A stretch of DNA of 22,201 nt from Candidatus Omnitrophota bacterium (GTDB lineage: Bacteria > Ratteibacteria > UBA8468 > MWAK01), in NCBI GenBank assembly GCA_026387085.1, contig JAPLMK010000104.1, positions 1-22,201 of the forward strand. The letters are read 5' to 3'. The notes beneath the pieces were generated by a model. That model saw only the letters and a list, made by a program, of their open reading frames with translations. It did no database searches and was not told the origin of the DNA. Shown one piece after another: positions 1-7,627 of this stretch (the stretch's first letter is position 1; each line of letters starts with the position of its first letter). Position numbers and translations under genes: made by a program.

Positions 1-546
1 ACTTTCGAGGTCCATGTTTATACCACCTCCAAGGAAAAGACCGGCCTGCTCACCGTAAATGAAATCTGCAAAAAGATAGAGGCCGTAAACCAGGACAGAA
101 AGAAACCGGGCAACCTCGCCTTCCAGATGTTTGAAGGCGACGGCGTAACGCTGGACGCTTCCAGCAATGCCGCTCAATATGTGCGGAAAGATAACGGCTT
201 GTGGCACGTGGTAGACGGAATAGTGGATAAGGTTGACCATTACAAGTGTCTGGCCTGGAACGACAAGACGCCGGATGAGTTCCCCGACTGGATTGAGGTA
301 AAACTACCCGCAACACACTCCATTGGCAAAGTGGTGGTCTATCCGTTTGAAAAGAGTTTGAAGGACTACAGCGTTCAGGCCTTTGTCTCCGGGGCCTGGA
401 AAGAGGTGGCTCAGGCCTCCGGGAAGAATGAAGATATGATTACCCATACCTTCTCGCCGATAACTACCGACCGCATCCGAATCTGGGTTACCGGGACAAA
501 CGGGCCCAACTCCAAGATAACAGAGATAGAGATATACGAAAAATAA
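1..546 (+). CDS. C-terminal part of a protein with an F5/8 type C (discoidin-like) domain
   Basis: The frame is open from the first base, so only the last 181 residues are seen and the start lies outside the window. The final 120 or so residues read as a discoidin/F5-8C beta-sandwich: a region with DGIVDK, then WIEVKLP, a VVVYPFEKSLKDYSVQ strand pair, and a closing RIRIWVTGTNG...ITEIEIYE segment. These are the usual landmarks of carbohydrate-binding CBM32-like modules. The domain normally sits at the end of large secreted glycosidases or surface proteins, so an extracellular glycan-binding role is inferred. The catalytic or anchoring part cannot be judged. A secreted LamG protein follows after 282 bases, consistent with a glycan-related neighbourhood. 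The domain call is fairly sure; the function is not. Confidence 0.75.
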   Translation, partial: TFEVHVYTTSKEKTGLLTVNEICKKIEAVNQDRKKPGNLAFQMFEGDGVTLDASSNAAQYVRKDNGLWHVVDGIVDKVDHYKCLAWNDKTPDEFPDWIEVKLPATHSIGKVVVYPFEKSLKDYSVQAFVSGAWKEVAQASGKNEDMITHTFSPITTDRIRIWVTGTNGPNSKITEIEIYEK

Positions 547-669
547 GATATTGCCAACAACAGAACAAGATGCTAATATATCACGGAAGCGCGGAGTAAA
601 AAACTTAAGTATCTTATTAGCCTGAAAATAGCAACCTAACGCAACATGAGCATCAGAAAGGTTTAATTT

Positions 670-764
670 CCTTCTCCCCGTGGGGGAGAAGGTGTAGGTT
701 GAGGGGGTTTTTTAGTTGGTGAATATTCCCCCTCACCCTTGCCCTCTCCCCTATGGGAGAGGGG
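670..764. repeat. Composite palindromic repeat, family A, copy 1
   Basis: This element fills the middle of the 547-828 gap. It has a perfect 10-bp hairpin (CCTTCTCCCC at 670-679 with GGGGAGAAGG at 683-692). A 9-bp hairpin follows (CCCTCTCCC at 742-750 with GGGAGAGGG at 755-763). Between them a G5 run and a C5 run can pair. A second copy with the same order of parts lies at 7541-7617. It has no reading frame of its own and resembles dispersed REP/MITE-like elements. The transcript could also end here after the upstream gene. The rest of the gap holds nothing recognisable apart from the AGGAGG ribosome-binding site just before 829. Confidence 0.75.
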
Positions 765-828
765 TTTATTAAGAACTTAACTATTTTTGGTTAAATAAGA
801 CAGAAAAAAGTAAAACAAGGAGGATAAG

Positions 829-1590
829 ATGAATAAAAAATGGCTGGTTATGGCAACAATATTCCTGGGTCTTTTAATCAGCATCCCTTCTTTTGCCGGA
901 GAGGGAAAAGGGCCGGTCTGCTCCCTGAATTTTGACCAGGGGGAAGGGCTGGTTGTTAAGGACGCCAGCGGTAACAATAACAACGGCGCGATTCTGAACG
1001 AGGGCAAATATACGAAGTGGGGGGAAGGCAAAGTCGGCAAGGCCCTGGAGTTTACTGCCGGAGACCAGGCCGCCCGAAGCAACAACGGATGCGTGGCAGT
1101 GGCCGGAACAGACAAATACGACTTCACCAAAGGGCTGACCGTGGAAGCATGGGTCAAGTTCAATGATAAGTGGCAGGCAAGGAGCGATAGTTGCGAGATT
1201 ATATCAAATACTTTTAGCGATTACGGAAAGGGTTTCCGGTTCCGGATCGCTTGGAATTCTTTGCAACTGCTATCGGGGGATGGGGATGCTTCCCTGAAAT
1301 TATGGAGCGCCGCTTCAAACTCCGCCCAAAACCCGATTGTCAGCAACACCTGGTACCACATCGCCGGCACCTATGACGGCTCTCTCTTTAAGGTCTACCT
1401 GAACGGGGAAGAGGTCGGGGTCAGCGAAAAGGGCTTAGCCCTGACCGAAGGCCAGAAGACCATCTATATCGGCGCGTACAACGGCGGGTATGCCTACGGC
1501 TTTAACGGCACAATCGATGAAGTAACGATATACGACTATGCCCGGAGCGCGCTCGATATCCTGAAGGACGCAAAACTTAGCTTGTTCTGA
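829..1590 (+). CDS. Secreted LamG (concanavalin A-like) domain protein
   Basis: The 253-residue product begins with a clear Sec signal peptide: MNKKW, a hydrophobic stretch, then IPSFA with likely cleavage after Ala23. The mature part is one LamG/pentraxin-type jelly roll (LamG_3 type). Its landmarks are LNFDQGEG near residue 35, DASGNNNNG near residue 45, TVEAWVKF near residue 105, TWYHIAGTYDG near residue 182, VYLNGEEVG near residue 195 and GTIDEVTIYD near the end. Such domains bind glycans or act as structural modules of secreted proteins. No catalytic module is attached, so it is probably a stand-alone binding protein outside the cytoplasm. An AGGAGG site five bases before the ATG supports the start. 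The amidohydrolase gene follows after 19 bases and may be co-transcribed. Confidence 0.85.
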   Translation: MNKKWLVMATIFLGLLISIPSFAGEGKGPVCSLNFDQGEGLVVKDASGNNNNGAILNEGKYTKWGEGKVGKALEFTAGDQAARSNNGCVAVAGTDKYDFTKGLTVEAWVKFNDKWQARSDSCEIISNTFSDYGKGFRFRIAWNSLQLLSGDGDASLKLWSAASNSAQNPIVSNTWYHIAGTYDGSLFKVYLNGEEVGVSEKGLALTEGQKTIYIGAYNGGYAYGFNGTIDEVTIYDYARSALDILKDAKLSLF

Positions 1591-1609
1591 ATATAAATAC
1601 GGGGGGAAA

Positions 1610-2500
1610 ATGTTTATCGATATTCACGTTCACGTGATGAGAAGTTTTGGTCCGCCGCGAAACAGCAAGGACATCTCTTTTTCTACTCCGGAACTTTTAA
1701 TCAAACAGTACGATAAACTCGGGATTGAAAAGGCGGTTCTCCTGCCCGTGGTAAATCCGGAATGCTCTTTTGCGTTGCAGGGGAACGAAGAGATATTGGA
1801 AATCTGCGCGCAATACCCGGACCGGTTCATCCCTTTCTGCAACATTGACCCGCGGGCGATGACCAATTCGGTTGATGCCCCGCTGGGTGACCTCCTTGGT
1901 TACTACCGGAAAAAGGGTTGCAAGGGAATCGGCGAAGTTTGTCCCAACCTCCCCTTCCTCCACCCGCTGGTGCAAAACCTTTTCAAACACGTTGAAAACG
2001 CCGGATTGCCGCTTACTTTTCATATCGCGGCAGACATCGCCGGCGGTTTGTATGGCCTTCAGGACGATCCAGGGCTCCCGCAGTTGGAATGGTGTTTGAG
2101 AAAGTTTCCGAAACTGCTCTTTCTTGCCCACTCGCAGACGTTCTGGGCGGAGATGGCGCCCCTGGAAACACCGGGAGACCGGTATGTTTACCCATATTAC
2201 CCGGTTAAAGAAGAGGGTGCTGTGCCGAAACTGTTCCGGAGGTATCAGAACCTGTTGGGTGATTTGTCGGCGGGCAGCGGGTGTAACGCGCTGGCCCGTG
2301 ACCCGGAATACGCCGTTAAATTCCTGAATGAATTTCAGGACCGGTTATTTTTCGGCACCGATATCTGCACGCCGGACGGGGGGACACCCCTGGTTGATTT
2401 CCTGCTGAAACTCAAAAATGAGAAAAAAATCACGGAACAGGTCTTCGGGAAGGTTGCGCGCGGAAACGCGATTAAATTACTCGCGCTGTCGGAAAGATAG
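1610..2500 (+). CDS. Metal-dependent amidohydrolase (TIM-barrel, amidohydrolase_2 type)
   Basis: The 296-residue protein has the ligand pattern of the amidohydrolase_2 family. The first strand carries H6-V-H8 in FIDIHVHV. It continues with E109 in GIGEV, H138 in LTFHIA, H174 in FLAHSQ and D251 in FFGTD, where the last is the usual catalytic aspartate. The family hydrolyses or decarboxylates ring and carbonyl compounds using one divalent metal; the substrate cannot be named. There is no signal peptide, so it acts in the cytoplasm. A purine-rich GGGGGG site precedes the ATG. It sits 19 bases after the LamG gene and 208 bases before the isomerase-like gene. That spacer is T-rich near the stop but forms no clear terminator stem. 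Family assignment is secure. Confidence 0.85.
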   Translation: MFIDIHVHVMRSFGPPRNSKDISFSTPELLIKQYDKLGIEKAVLLPVVNPECSFALQGNEEILEICAQYPDRFIPFCNIDPRAMTNSVDAPLGDLLGYYRKKGCKGIGEVCPNLPFLHPLVQNLFKHVENAGLPLTFHIAADIAGGLYGLQDDPGLPQLEWCLRKFPKLLFLAHSQTFWAEMAPLETPGDRYVYPYYPVKEEGAVPKLFRRYQNLLGDLSAGSGCNALARDPEYAVKFLNEFQDRLFFGTDICTPDGGTPLVDFLLKLKNEKKITEQVFGKVARGNAIKLLALSER

Positions 2501-2708
2501 TTAAAACCATTATTTTTTCTCTTTTTTTGTTTTTTGCTCCGCGGACGATTCTGCGTAGTCGTTACCCAAAAACCCTTCTCCGTATTCTGTTAAGTTTCTG
2601 CCGATAAGATTCTACTGCCTTTTTTTATAGAGTAAAGCGTTTTATGCTAAAATACAATACTTTTGGTTATCGGCGCAATCAATCACGTAAAACAGGCGGG
2701 AGGAGTTC

Positions 2709-3476
2709 ATGTTAAAGGTAGGCGTGTTTTTGGGTTCGTTCCGGTTGGGCGTTAAGAGCGGCCTGGATAAGTGCCGGGAATTGAAACTGGATGGTATCGA
2801 ATTGACCGATATTCCGGATGAGGTAGTTATTGAGCGCTTAACCGGAACGGAAATAAGGGGATTGAAGGACTTAATCGGTTCTTACGGTCTGGCGCTGAGT
2901 TCCACCTGCGGGGATTTGGGCGGGCATCAATTTACCGATGAGAGCGACGTGGAAGAGCGCATTGTCCGGACTAAAAAGATTATGGATAACACCCGGGCGC
3001 TGGGCTGCGGCATCGTCCAGACCCACATCGGCTCTATTCCGGAAGACCGCGGTTCCAAATCCTGGAAGGTGATGCAGTACGCGATGGATATTCTGGGCGC
3101 GCACGGGGATAAGATCGGCTGCTGCCTTGCCACCGAGACCGGTCCGGAAGAGCCGGCCTTGATGAAGGAGTTCCTGGACCAGGTAAAACACGATTCCATC
3201 AAAGTTAATTATGACCCGGCCAACCTGGCAATGAAAGGGTTTGACCAAATCGGCGGTGTTTCCGTCCTGCAAAAGTACATCGTCCAGACCCATGCGAAAG
3301 ACGGCAGAAAAAATAACGGTGAAGTTCCGCTGGGTGATGGGGATGTAAACTTTCCGGAGTACTTGAAAGCGCTGGTCGGGATAGGTTTTAAAGGATTTTA
3401 CATCATTGAACGGGAAGTAGGCGCGGACCCAGTAGTTGATATCGCCAAAGCCGTAGAATTTTTACGGAAATTTTGA
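2709..3476 (+). CDS. Sugar-phosphate isomerase/epimerase-like TIM-barrel protein (AP endonuclease 2 family)
   Basis: This 255-residue protein has the xylose-isomerase-like TIM-barrel layout. The four expected metal ligands are visible: E143 in ATETG, D169 in NYDPANL, H195 in VQTHAKDG and E234 in YIIERE. H106 in QTHIGS matches another conserved active-site position. Family members interconvert sugars, inositols and related polyols, but some have unrelated roles, so no substrate is assigned. A strong GGGAGGAG site three bases before the ATG fixes the start. The URO-D gene begins one base after the stop codon, so the two are almost certainly co-translated. The pairing suggests that the isomerase-like enzyme prepares a substrate for, or handles a product of, the MtaA-like methyltransferase; this is inference. 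Confidence 0.85.
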   Translation: MLKVGVFLGSFRLGVKSGLDKCRELKLDGIELTDIPDEVVIERLTGTEIRGLKDLIGSYGLALSSTCGDLGGHQFTDESDVEERIVRTKKIMDNTRALGCGIVQTHIGSIPEDRGSKSWKVMQYAMDILGAHGDKIGCCLATETGPEEPALMKEFLDQVKHDSIKVNYDPANLAMKGFDQIGGVSVLQKYIVQTHAKDGRKNNGEVPLGDGDVNFPEYLKALVGIGFKGFYIIEREVGADPVVDIAKAVEFLRKF

Positions 3477-3477
3477 T

Positions 3478-4677
3478 ATGGGATATTTCCTGAAACACAA
3501 GATTGACTTCCCGAAACACAACGCAGAAGTGATTAAAGTTTGGGAAGCATACCATAAACGCAGACCTTACCGCGTGCCGGTCACTGTTGCCGGGAGCATC
3601 CGTAACCTCTTCGGCAACCCGGAAATAAATAACACCGGGCATACCTTTGAGGATTTTTTTAAAAACCCCCAGGCCCAGGTTGAGTGCCAGCTGGCATACC
3701 AGAAATGGGTGCGTTACAACCTCATCTGCGACAGCGAAATGGGTCCGCCTAAAAACGGCTGGCAAATAGCGGTTGATTTCCAGAATTCATACGAAGCCGG
3801 CTGGTTTGGCTGTCCGTTGCGCTATTTTGGAAACGGGATTCCGGATACAACAGCAATACTGAAAGAGAATAAGCATAAACTTTACGATTTAGAACCGCCC
3901 GACCCCTTGCGCGGCAATCTTATGGGCCGGGCGATGGATTTCTTTGAGTATCTGCAGGATAAATGCCCGAAGCTGGAATTTGAAGGTCTTCCGGTCAAAC
4001 CGCCGACGACCATCCCGGGTGAAGGCACCGACGGACCATTTGACGCAGCGTACAAACTTCGCGGTTCTGCCGAGGTCTGCCTGGATATGTACGAAGACCC
4101 GAACTATTACCATGACCTGATGCGTTTCGTTACGGAAAACATAATCCGCCGGATGAAAGCCCTCCGGCAGTGGCGCTGGTCAATATTTCCGGACTCTCCG
4201 GATAAAGGCAGTTTCAAAATAACTAATTACGGTTTTGCCGACGATGCCATTGCCCTGATTTCCACCAAAACATATCAGGAGTTTGTCTTGCCCTACCACC
4301 AGATGCTGGTATCGGAATTCAGCGACGGAGGACCGGTTCGAGTTCACCTTTGCGGAGATTCCACCCGCCATTTCAAGTTCCTCAAGGAAAATCTGCGGGT
4401 AGATTCTTTTGATACCGGTTTCCCGGTTAATTTCGGCAAATTACGAACGGAACTGGGTCCGGAGGTTGAAATATTGGGCGGTCCCACCGTGATGCTCCTG
4501 AAAGACGGTTCGCCGGGAGAAATTAAGGCGGAAGTTAAGCGAATTTGTGCTTCCGGAATCATGGAAGGCGGCCGGTTCGTCCTGCGCGAAGGCAACAACC
4601 TGGCGCCCTGCACCCCGGTGGAAAATATTGAGGCAATGTACGAGGCGGGTAAGTTGTCCGGCGTTTACAAGGCATAA
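3478..4677 (+). CDS. URO-D family protein, MtaA-like methyltransferase with full zinc motif
   Basis: The 399-residue protein has the uroporphyrinogen decarboxylase fold used by cobamide methyltransferases such as MtaA, MtbA and CmuA. It keeps the zinc motif of those enzymes: H290-L-C292 in RVHLCGD and C378 in NNLAPCTP, followed by VENIEAM. In MtaA the same three residues bind zinc and activate a thiol, usually coenzyme M; the acceptor here is unknown. True heme-pathway UroD lacks this H-x-C...C set, so a decarboxylase role is unlikely. The gene starts one base after the isomerase-like gene and lacks a strong ribosome-binding site, fitting translational coupling. No corrinoid protein or methylamine/methanol-specific partner is nearby. 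Methyl transfer is a confident family inference; the donor is not known. Confidence 0.85.
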   Translation: MGYFLKHKIDFPKHNAEVIKVWEAYHKRRPYRVPVTVAGSIRNLFGNPEINNTGHTFEDFFKNPQAQVECQLAYQKWVRYNLICDSEMGPPKNGWQIAVDFQNSYEAGWFGCPLRYFGNGIPDTTAILKENKHKLYDLEPPDPLRGNLMGRAMDFFEYLQDKCPKLEFEGLPVKPPTTIPGEGTDGPFDAAYKLRGSAEVCLDMYEDPNYYHDLMRFVTENIIRRMKALRQWRWSIFPDSPDKGSFKITNYGFADDAIALISTKTYQEFVLPYHQMLVSEFSDGGPVRVHLCGDSTRHFKFLKENLRVDSFDTGFPVNFGKLRTELGPEVEILGGPTVMLLKDGSPGEIKAEVKRICASGIMEGGRFVLREGNNLAPCTPVENIEAMYEAGKLSGVYKA

Positions 4678-4705
4678 TTTGGTTACCTGATAATTGACCG
4701 TTAGG

Positions 4706-4711
4706 TATAAT
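4706..4711 (+). promoter_or_regulatory. Possible -10 box before the DUF1284-like gene
   Basis: A perfect TATAAT lies 23 bases before the ATG at 4735, in the 57-base gap after the URO-D gene. No good -35 box is found 16-18 bases upstream, so this may be chance in AT-rich DNA, and read-through from the upstream operon may suffice. Confidence 0.3.
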
Positions 4712-4734
4712 ATTAATGTTTTCAGAAGGTATTT

Positions 4735-5727
4735 ATGGGTAAAAAATTAACTTCTTTGACGGTAAGGCCGTACCAATTAATGTGTCTTGCCTGCCGGATT
4801 GGCGCCGGGTGCACGAATGACATGAAGAACGACAGGTTGAACGAGATTTTGAAAAAGATAAGGGCGAATCCGGCTCTGCCGGTAACGTTGCGGTGTAATG
4901 TTGATTCCGTCTATCAATACCAGAATCCGGGCCGGGAAGATGATACGCCGGGAGGAGAACTCTTTAATGACAAGCGGGATTTGGATATTCTGCAAAAGTT
5001 AGGGCTTGTTCCGGGAGCGACACGTCCGGCCCTAGACATTTTGGATCGTTTGTTTGAGGTTGTTACCGTAACCGAAGGAATTTGCGGAGATCCGGCAAGT
5101 GCTTCGGCCGCGTGGAAGGGATGTCCGGAAACAAAGAGCGGCAATTATGAAAAGGGGCGCGCTCAAGGCGTAGCGGCAATTATTGCTCCCCGAAGTGAAA
5201 AGGTGAAAGCGCGGGCCAAACAAAAAAGCGTGGAAGCGATGTACCGGGCCGATAAACTTTTTATTCGGCCCCACCACCTGATGTGCATGGCCTGTTTTCA
5301 CGGGGGCAGGAAAAAACTGGCGCCGATAGTCGAAGACAATCTTTTTGAAGCGATAGATATTATTCAGAAAAATCCGGAGATACCGGTGGAGTTGGTGGCG
5401 GGCTGCTGTATGATCTGCACGCCGTGCTTCCTTTATCATCCGGCGTCCAACCGGTGTATCGGCGGCCGGAGCATGGGTTTGCGGGACCAGAAGAAGGACC
5501 TGGATGTTTTGCGGAAAACGGGTTTGCGATACGGTGACGTAATGCCGGCGCGTAAACTCTATTCAATTCTGTTTGACCGGATTAAAGTAACGACGGAAAT
5601 TTGCGGATGCGGCGACGGCATTGAACGCAGTCCGGAATGGAGAATTTGCGGAGGAAAAGAGGGTCATCCGGGCTACGTAAAAGCAAGAAAAAAAGGATTG
5701 GGCATAAAGAGGCGCGACGCACATTAA
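4735..5727 (+). CDS. Tandem DUF1284-like cysteine-rich (putative iron-sulfur) protein
   Basis: The 330-residue protein consists of two homologous halves. The first, about residues 10-155, opens with RPYQLMCLACRIG; the second, about 177-325, opens with RPHHLMCMACFHG. Both continue with similar NP-(A/E)-(L/I)-PV, D-L-D-(I/V)-L-(Q/R)-K and V-T-(V)-T-E-(G/I)-I-C blocks. The second half matches the DUF1284 pattern: RPHHL, then a CCMICTPC cluster (C224, C225, C228, C231), C241 and an RD..DLDVL..TGL stretch. DUF1284 proteins are usually single-domain, about 150 residues, and predicted to bind an iron-sulfur cluster. The first half has lost the middle cysteine cluster but keeps C17, C20, C26, C54, C117 and C130. 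AGAAGG precedes the ATG. A redox or metal-carrying role beside the MtaA-like protein is only a guess. Confidence 0.7.
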   Translation: MGKKLTSLTVRPYQLMCLACRIGAGCTNDMKNDRLNEILKKIRANPALPVTLRCNVDSVYQYQNPGREDDTPGGELFNDKRDLDILQKLGLVPGATRPALDILDRLFEVVTVTEGICGDPASASAAWKGCPETKSGNYEKGRAQGVAAIIAPRSEKVKARAKQKSVEAMYRADKLFIRPHHLMCMACFHGGRKKLAPIVEDNLFEAIDIIQKNPEIPVELVAGCCMICTPCFLYHPASNRCIGGRSMGLRDQKKDLDVLRKTGLRYGDVMPARKLYSILFDRIKVTTEICGCGDGIERSPEWRICGGKEGHPGYVKARKKGLGIKRRDAH

Positions 5728-5762
5728 AGACAGGTTCTCAAAGCGGATGAGTTTTAAAGGTA

Positions 5763-5797
5763 AAATACTCCGGAGGAAGTTTCCGGAGTATTTTTTT
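5763..5797. terminator. Strong bidirectional rho-independent terminator
   Basis: A perfect 12-bp stem (AAATACTCCGGA at 5763-5774 with TCCGGAGTATTT at 5782-5793) encloses a 7-base loop and is followed by a T run on the + strand. On the - strand the same stem is followed by TTTTA. It lies between the convergent DUF1284-like gene and fhs and probably ends both transcripts. Confidence 0.9.
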
Positions 5798-5824
5798 GGT
5801 TAACCGGCCTCAGAATTATTATTT

Positions 5825-7519
5825 CTAAAACAATCCCACCACGTTTCCGTTTTCGTCAATATCTATCTTTGTGCCGGCCGGCACGCTGGGCAGTCCGGGC
5901 ATCGTGCGCATCTCTCCGCAGAAAGGATAAAGGAAGCCGGCGCCGGCGGCCAGGCGGATGTCCCGGATGGGCAGGGTGAAACCGGTCGGTCTCCCCTTCA
6001 GTTTGGGGTCGTGGGAAAGGGAGAGATGGGTCTTGGCCATACAGATGGGCAGGCCGTTGTAGCCAAGGTCGGTATAGTATTTAATTTTTTCTTCGGCCAG
6101 CGGAGCAAACTCAACCCGGGCCGCGCCGTATATTTTGGTCGCAATCGTTTCAATCTTCTCCTTGATGGTTGCTTCAAGGGGATAGAGGAATTGGAAATTA
6201 CCCGGCTTGTTGGCGGCTGCGACCACCGCCTCCGCCAGCTCTTTTCCGCCTTCACCGCCCTTTGCCCAGACGTTGCTTTCGCAGGCGTCATCGGCGCCGG
6301 CCTGGAGCGCAATCTTTTTCACCGCGGCAATTTCCGAGTCAAAATCAGTCGGGAACCGGTTAATCGCAATTACAATCGGCACGCCGTAAAGCCGGACGTT
6401 TTCAATGTGTTTGACCAGGTTAGCCGCGCCTTCCGCCACGATGGATGGGTCTTCTTTCAGAAGTTTCTCGGGTAAGGGTTTGCCCGGTACGACCGAGAAT
6501 TTTCCGCTGTGCATCTTTAAGGCCCGGACCGAACAGACGATAACCACCGCATCCGGTTTGAGTCCGCTGACCCGGCACTTAATGTCAAAGAACTTTTCCG
6601 CTCCGCAGTCCGCGCCGAAACCGCTTTCAGTTACCACGTATTCCGCCAGGTGTATTCCCATTTGGTCGGCGATGACGGAACTGTTGCCGTGGGCGATGTT
6701 GGCGAACGGGCCGGCGTGGACCAGACAGGGCGTATGTTCCAGGGTCTGCATCAGCGTGGGCTTGATGGCATCCTTCAGGAGAACCGCCATGGCGCCGGCG
6801 CACTTAAGGTCTTCCGCGGTTACGGGCTTGCCTTCTTTGCTTAAACCGATGACAATCTTGCCCAGCCGTTTCCGGAGGTCAAAGAGGTCGGTGGCCAGGG
6901 CCAGGATGGCCATTACTTCGGAGGCAACGGTGATGTCAAAAGATGATTCCCGGGGCACGCCGTCTTCTTTGCCGCCCAGCCCGGTTACGATTTTGCGCAG
7001 GGACCGGTCGCTGACGTCAACCACCCGGGGCCAGGTGATGGAGTGGGGATTAATGTTGAAAGGGTTCTTGTGGTAGAGGGAGTTGTCGATGAAAGCCGAG
7101 AGGAGGTTGTGCGCCAGACCTACTGCGTGGACATCGCCGGTCAGGTGCAGGTTGAAGTCCTCCATCGGGATAACCTGGGAATAACCGCCGCCGGCGGCGC
7201 CTCCCTTAATTCCGAATACCGGGCCCAGAGAGGGCTGGCGGATGCAGGTCAGGACGTTCTTCCCGATTTTAGCCAGCGCCTGGGAAAGGCCGATGGTGGT
7301 GACGGTCTTGCCTTCGCCCAGCGGTGTCGGCGTAATGGCGGTGACGTCGATATATTTTCCTTTGGGCTTATTTTTGACGCGGCCGGTTGCTTTCAGGTCA
7401 ATTTTTGCTTTGTACTTTCCGTAAAGTTCCAGTTCGCCATCAAGGATGCCTAATTTTTCCGCGATTTCGGTAATTGGTTTTATTTTCGCTTTCTGGGCAA
7501 TTTCTAAATCGGATAGCAT
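5825..7519 (-). CDS. fhs: Formate--tetrahydrofolate ligase
   Basis: Fhs joins formate to tetrahydrofolate using ATP, giving 10-formyl-THF, the entry step of the methyl branch of the Wood-Ljungdahl pathway. The reaction can also run backwards to make ATP. The product has 564 residues, the usual bacterial length. It shows the ATP-binding P-loop TPLGEGKT (residues 65-72), the conserved IRQPSLGPVFGIKGGAAGGG block (93-112) and the MEDFNLHLTGDVHAVGLAHN region. The ATG follows a GGAGG site at five bases. It is the last gene of the leftward cluster and ends at the bidirectional terminator. A fucosidase gene and a palindromic repeat separate it from metF. Identification is secure. Confidence 0.98.
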   Translation of the reverse strand: MLSDLEIAQKAKIKPITEIAEKLGILDGELELYGKYKAKIDLKATGRVKNKPKGKYIDVTAITPTPLGEGKTVTTIGLSQALAKIGKNVLTCIRQPSLGPVFGIKGGAAGGGYSQVIPMEDFNLHLTGDVHAVGLAHNLLSAFIDNSLYHKNPFNINPHSITWPRVVDVSDRSLRKIVTGLGGKEDGVPRESSFDITVASEVMAILALATDLFDLRKRLGKIVIGLSKEGKPVTAEDLKCAGAMAVLLKDAIKPTLMQTLEHTPCLVHAGPFANIAHGNSSVIADQMGIHLAEYVVTESGFGADCGAEKFFDIKCRVSGLKPDAVVIVCSVRALKMHSGKFSVVPGKPLPEKLLKEDPSIVAEGAANLVKHIENVRLYGVPIVIAINRFPTDFDSEIAAVKKIALQAGADDACESNVWAKGGEGGKELAEAVVAAANKPGNFQFLYPLEATIKEKIETIATKIYGAARVEFAPLAEEKIKYYTDLGYNGLPICMAKTHLSLSHDPKLKGRPTGFTLPIRDIRLAAGAGFLYPFCGEMRTMPGLPSVPAGTKIDIDENGNVVGLF

Positions 7520-7540
7520 AGTGCCTCCGTAGAAAATTGT

Positions 7541-7617
7541 CCCCTCCCCTTTGTGGGAGGGGTGTAGGGAAGGGGGATTTTACCCCCCCACCTTACCTCC
7601 CCCGCGCAGGGGGGAGG
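7541..7617. repeat. Composite palindromic repeat, family A, copy 2
   Basis: The element has the same architecture as the copy at 670-764. There is an 8-bp hairpin (CCCCTCCC at 7541-7548 with GGGAGGGG at 7555-7562), a GTGTAGGG link, a G5...C5 centre, and a second 8-bp hairpin (CCTCCCCC at 7596-7603 with GGGGGAGG at 7610-7617). It fills the spacer between the fucosidase stop and the fhs ribosome-binding site, ending 21 bases before the fhs start. Confidence 0.75.
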
Positions 7618-7627
7618 AATAAGGATT

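Noticed and set aside
2501..2540. T-rich stretch after the amidohydrolase as a terminator
   Set aside because: Runs of T are present but no stable stem precedes them.
2653..2658. TACAAT as a -10 box before the isomerase-like gene
   Set aside because: The position 17 bases upstream (GAGTAA) is far from a -35 box, so support is too weak for a call.
3478..4677. Heme-pathway uroporphyrinogen decarboxylase
   Set aside because: The protein carries the MtaA-type H-x-C...C site, and no other heme gene is nearby.
6405..7076. A 223-codon open frame on the + strand opposite fhs
   Set aside because: It lies wholly antisense to a secure fhs gene, has low-complexity Ser/Arg/Pro composition and no recognisable domain.
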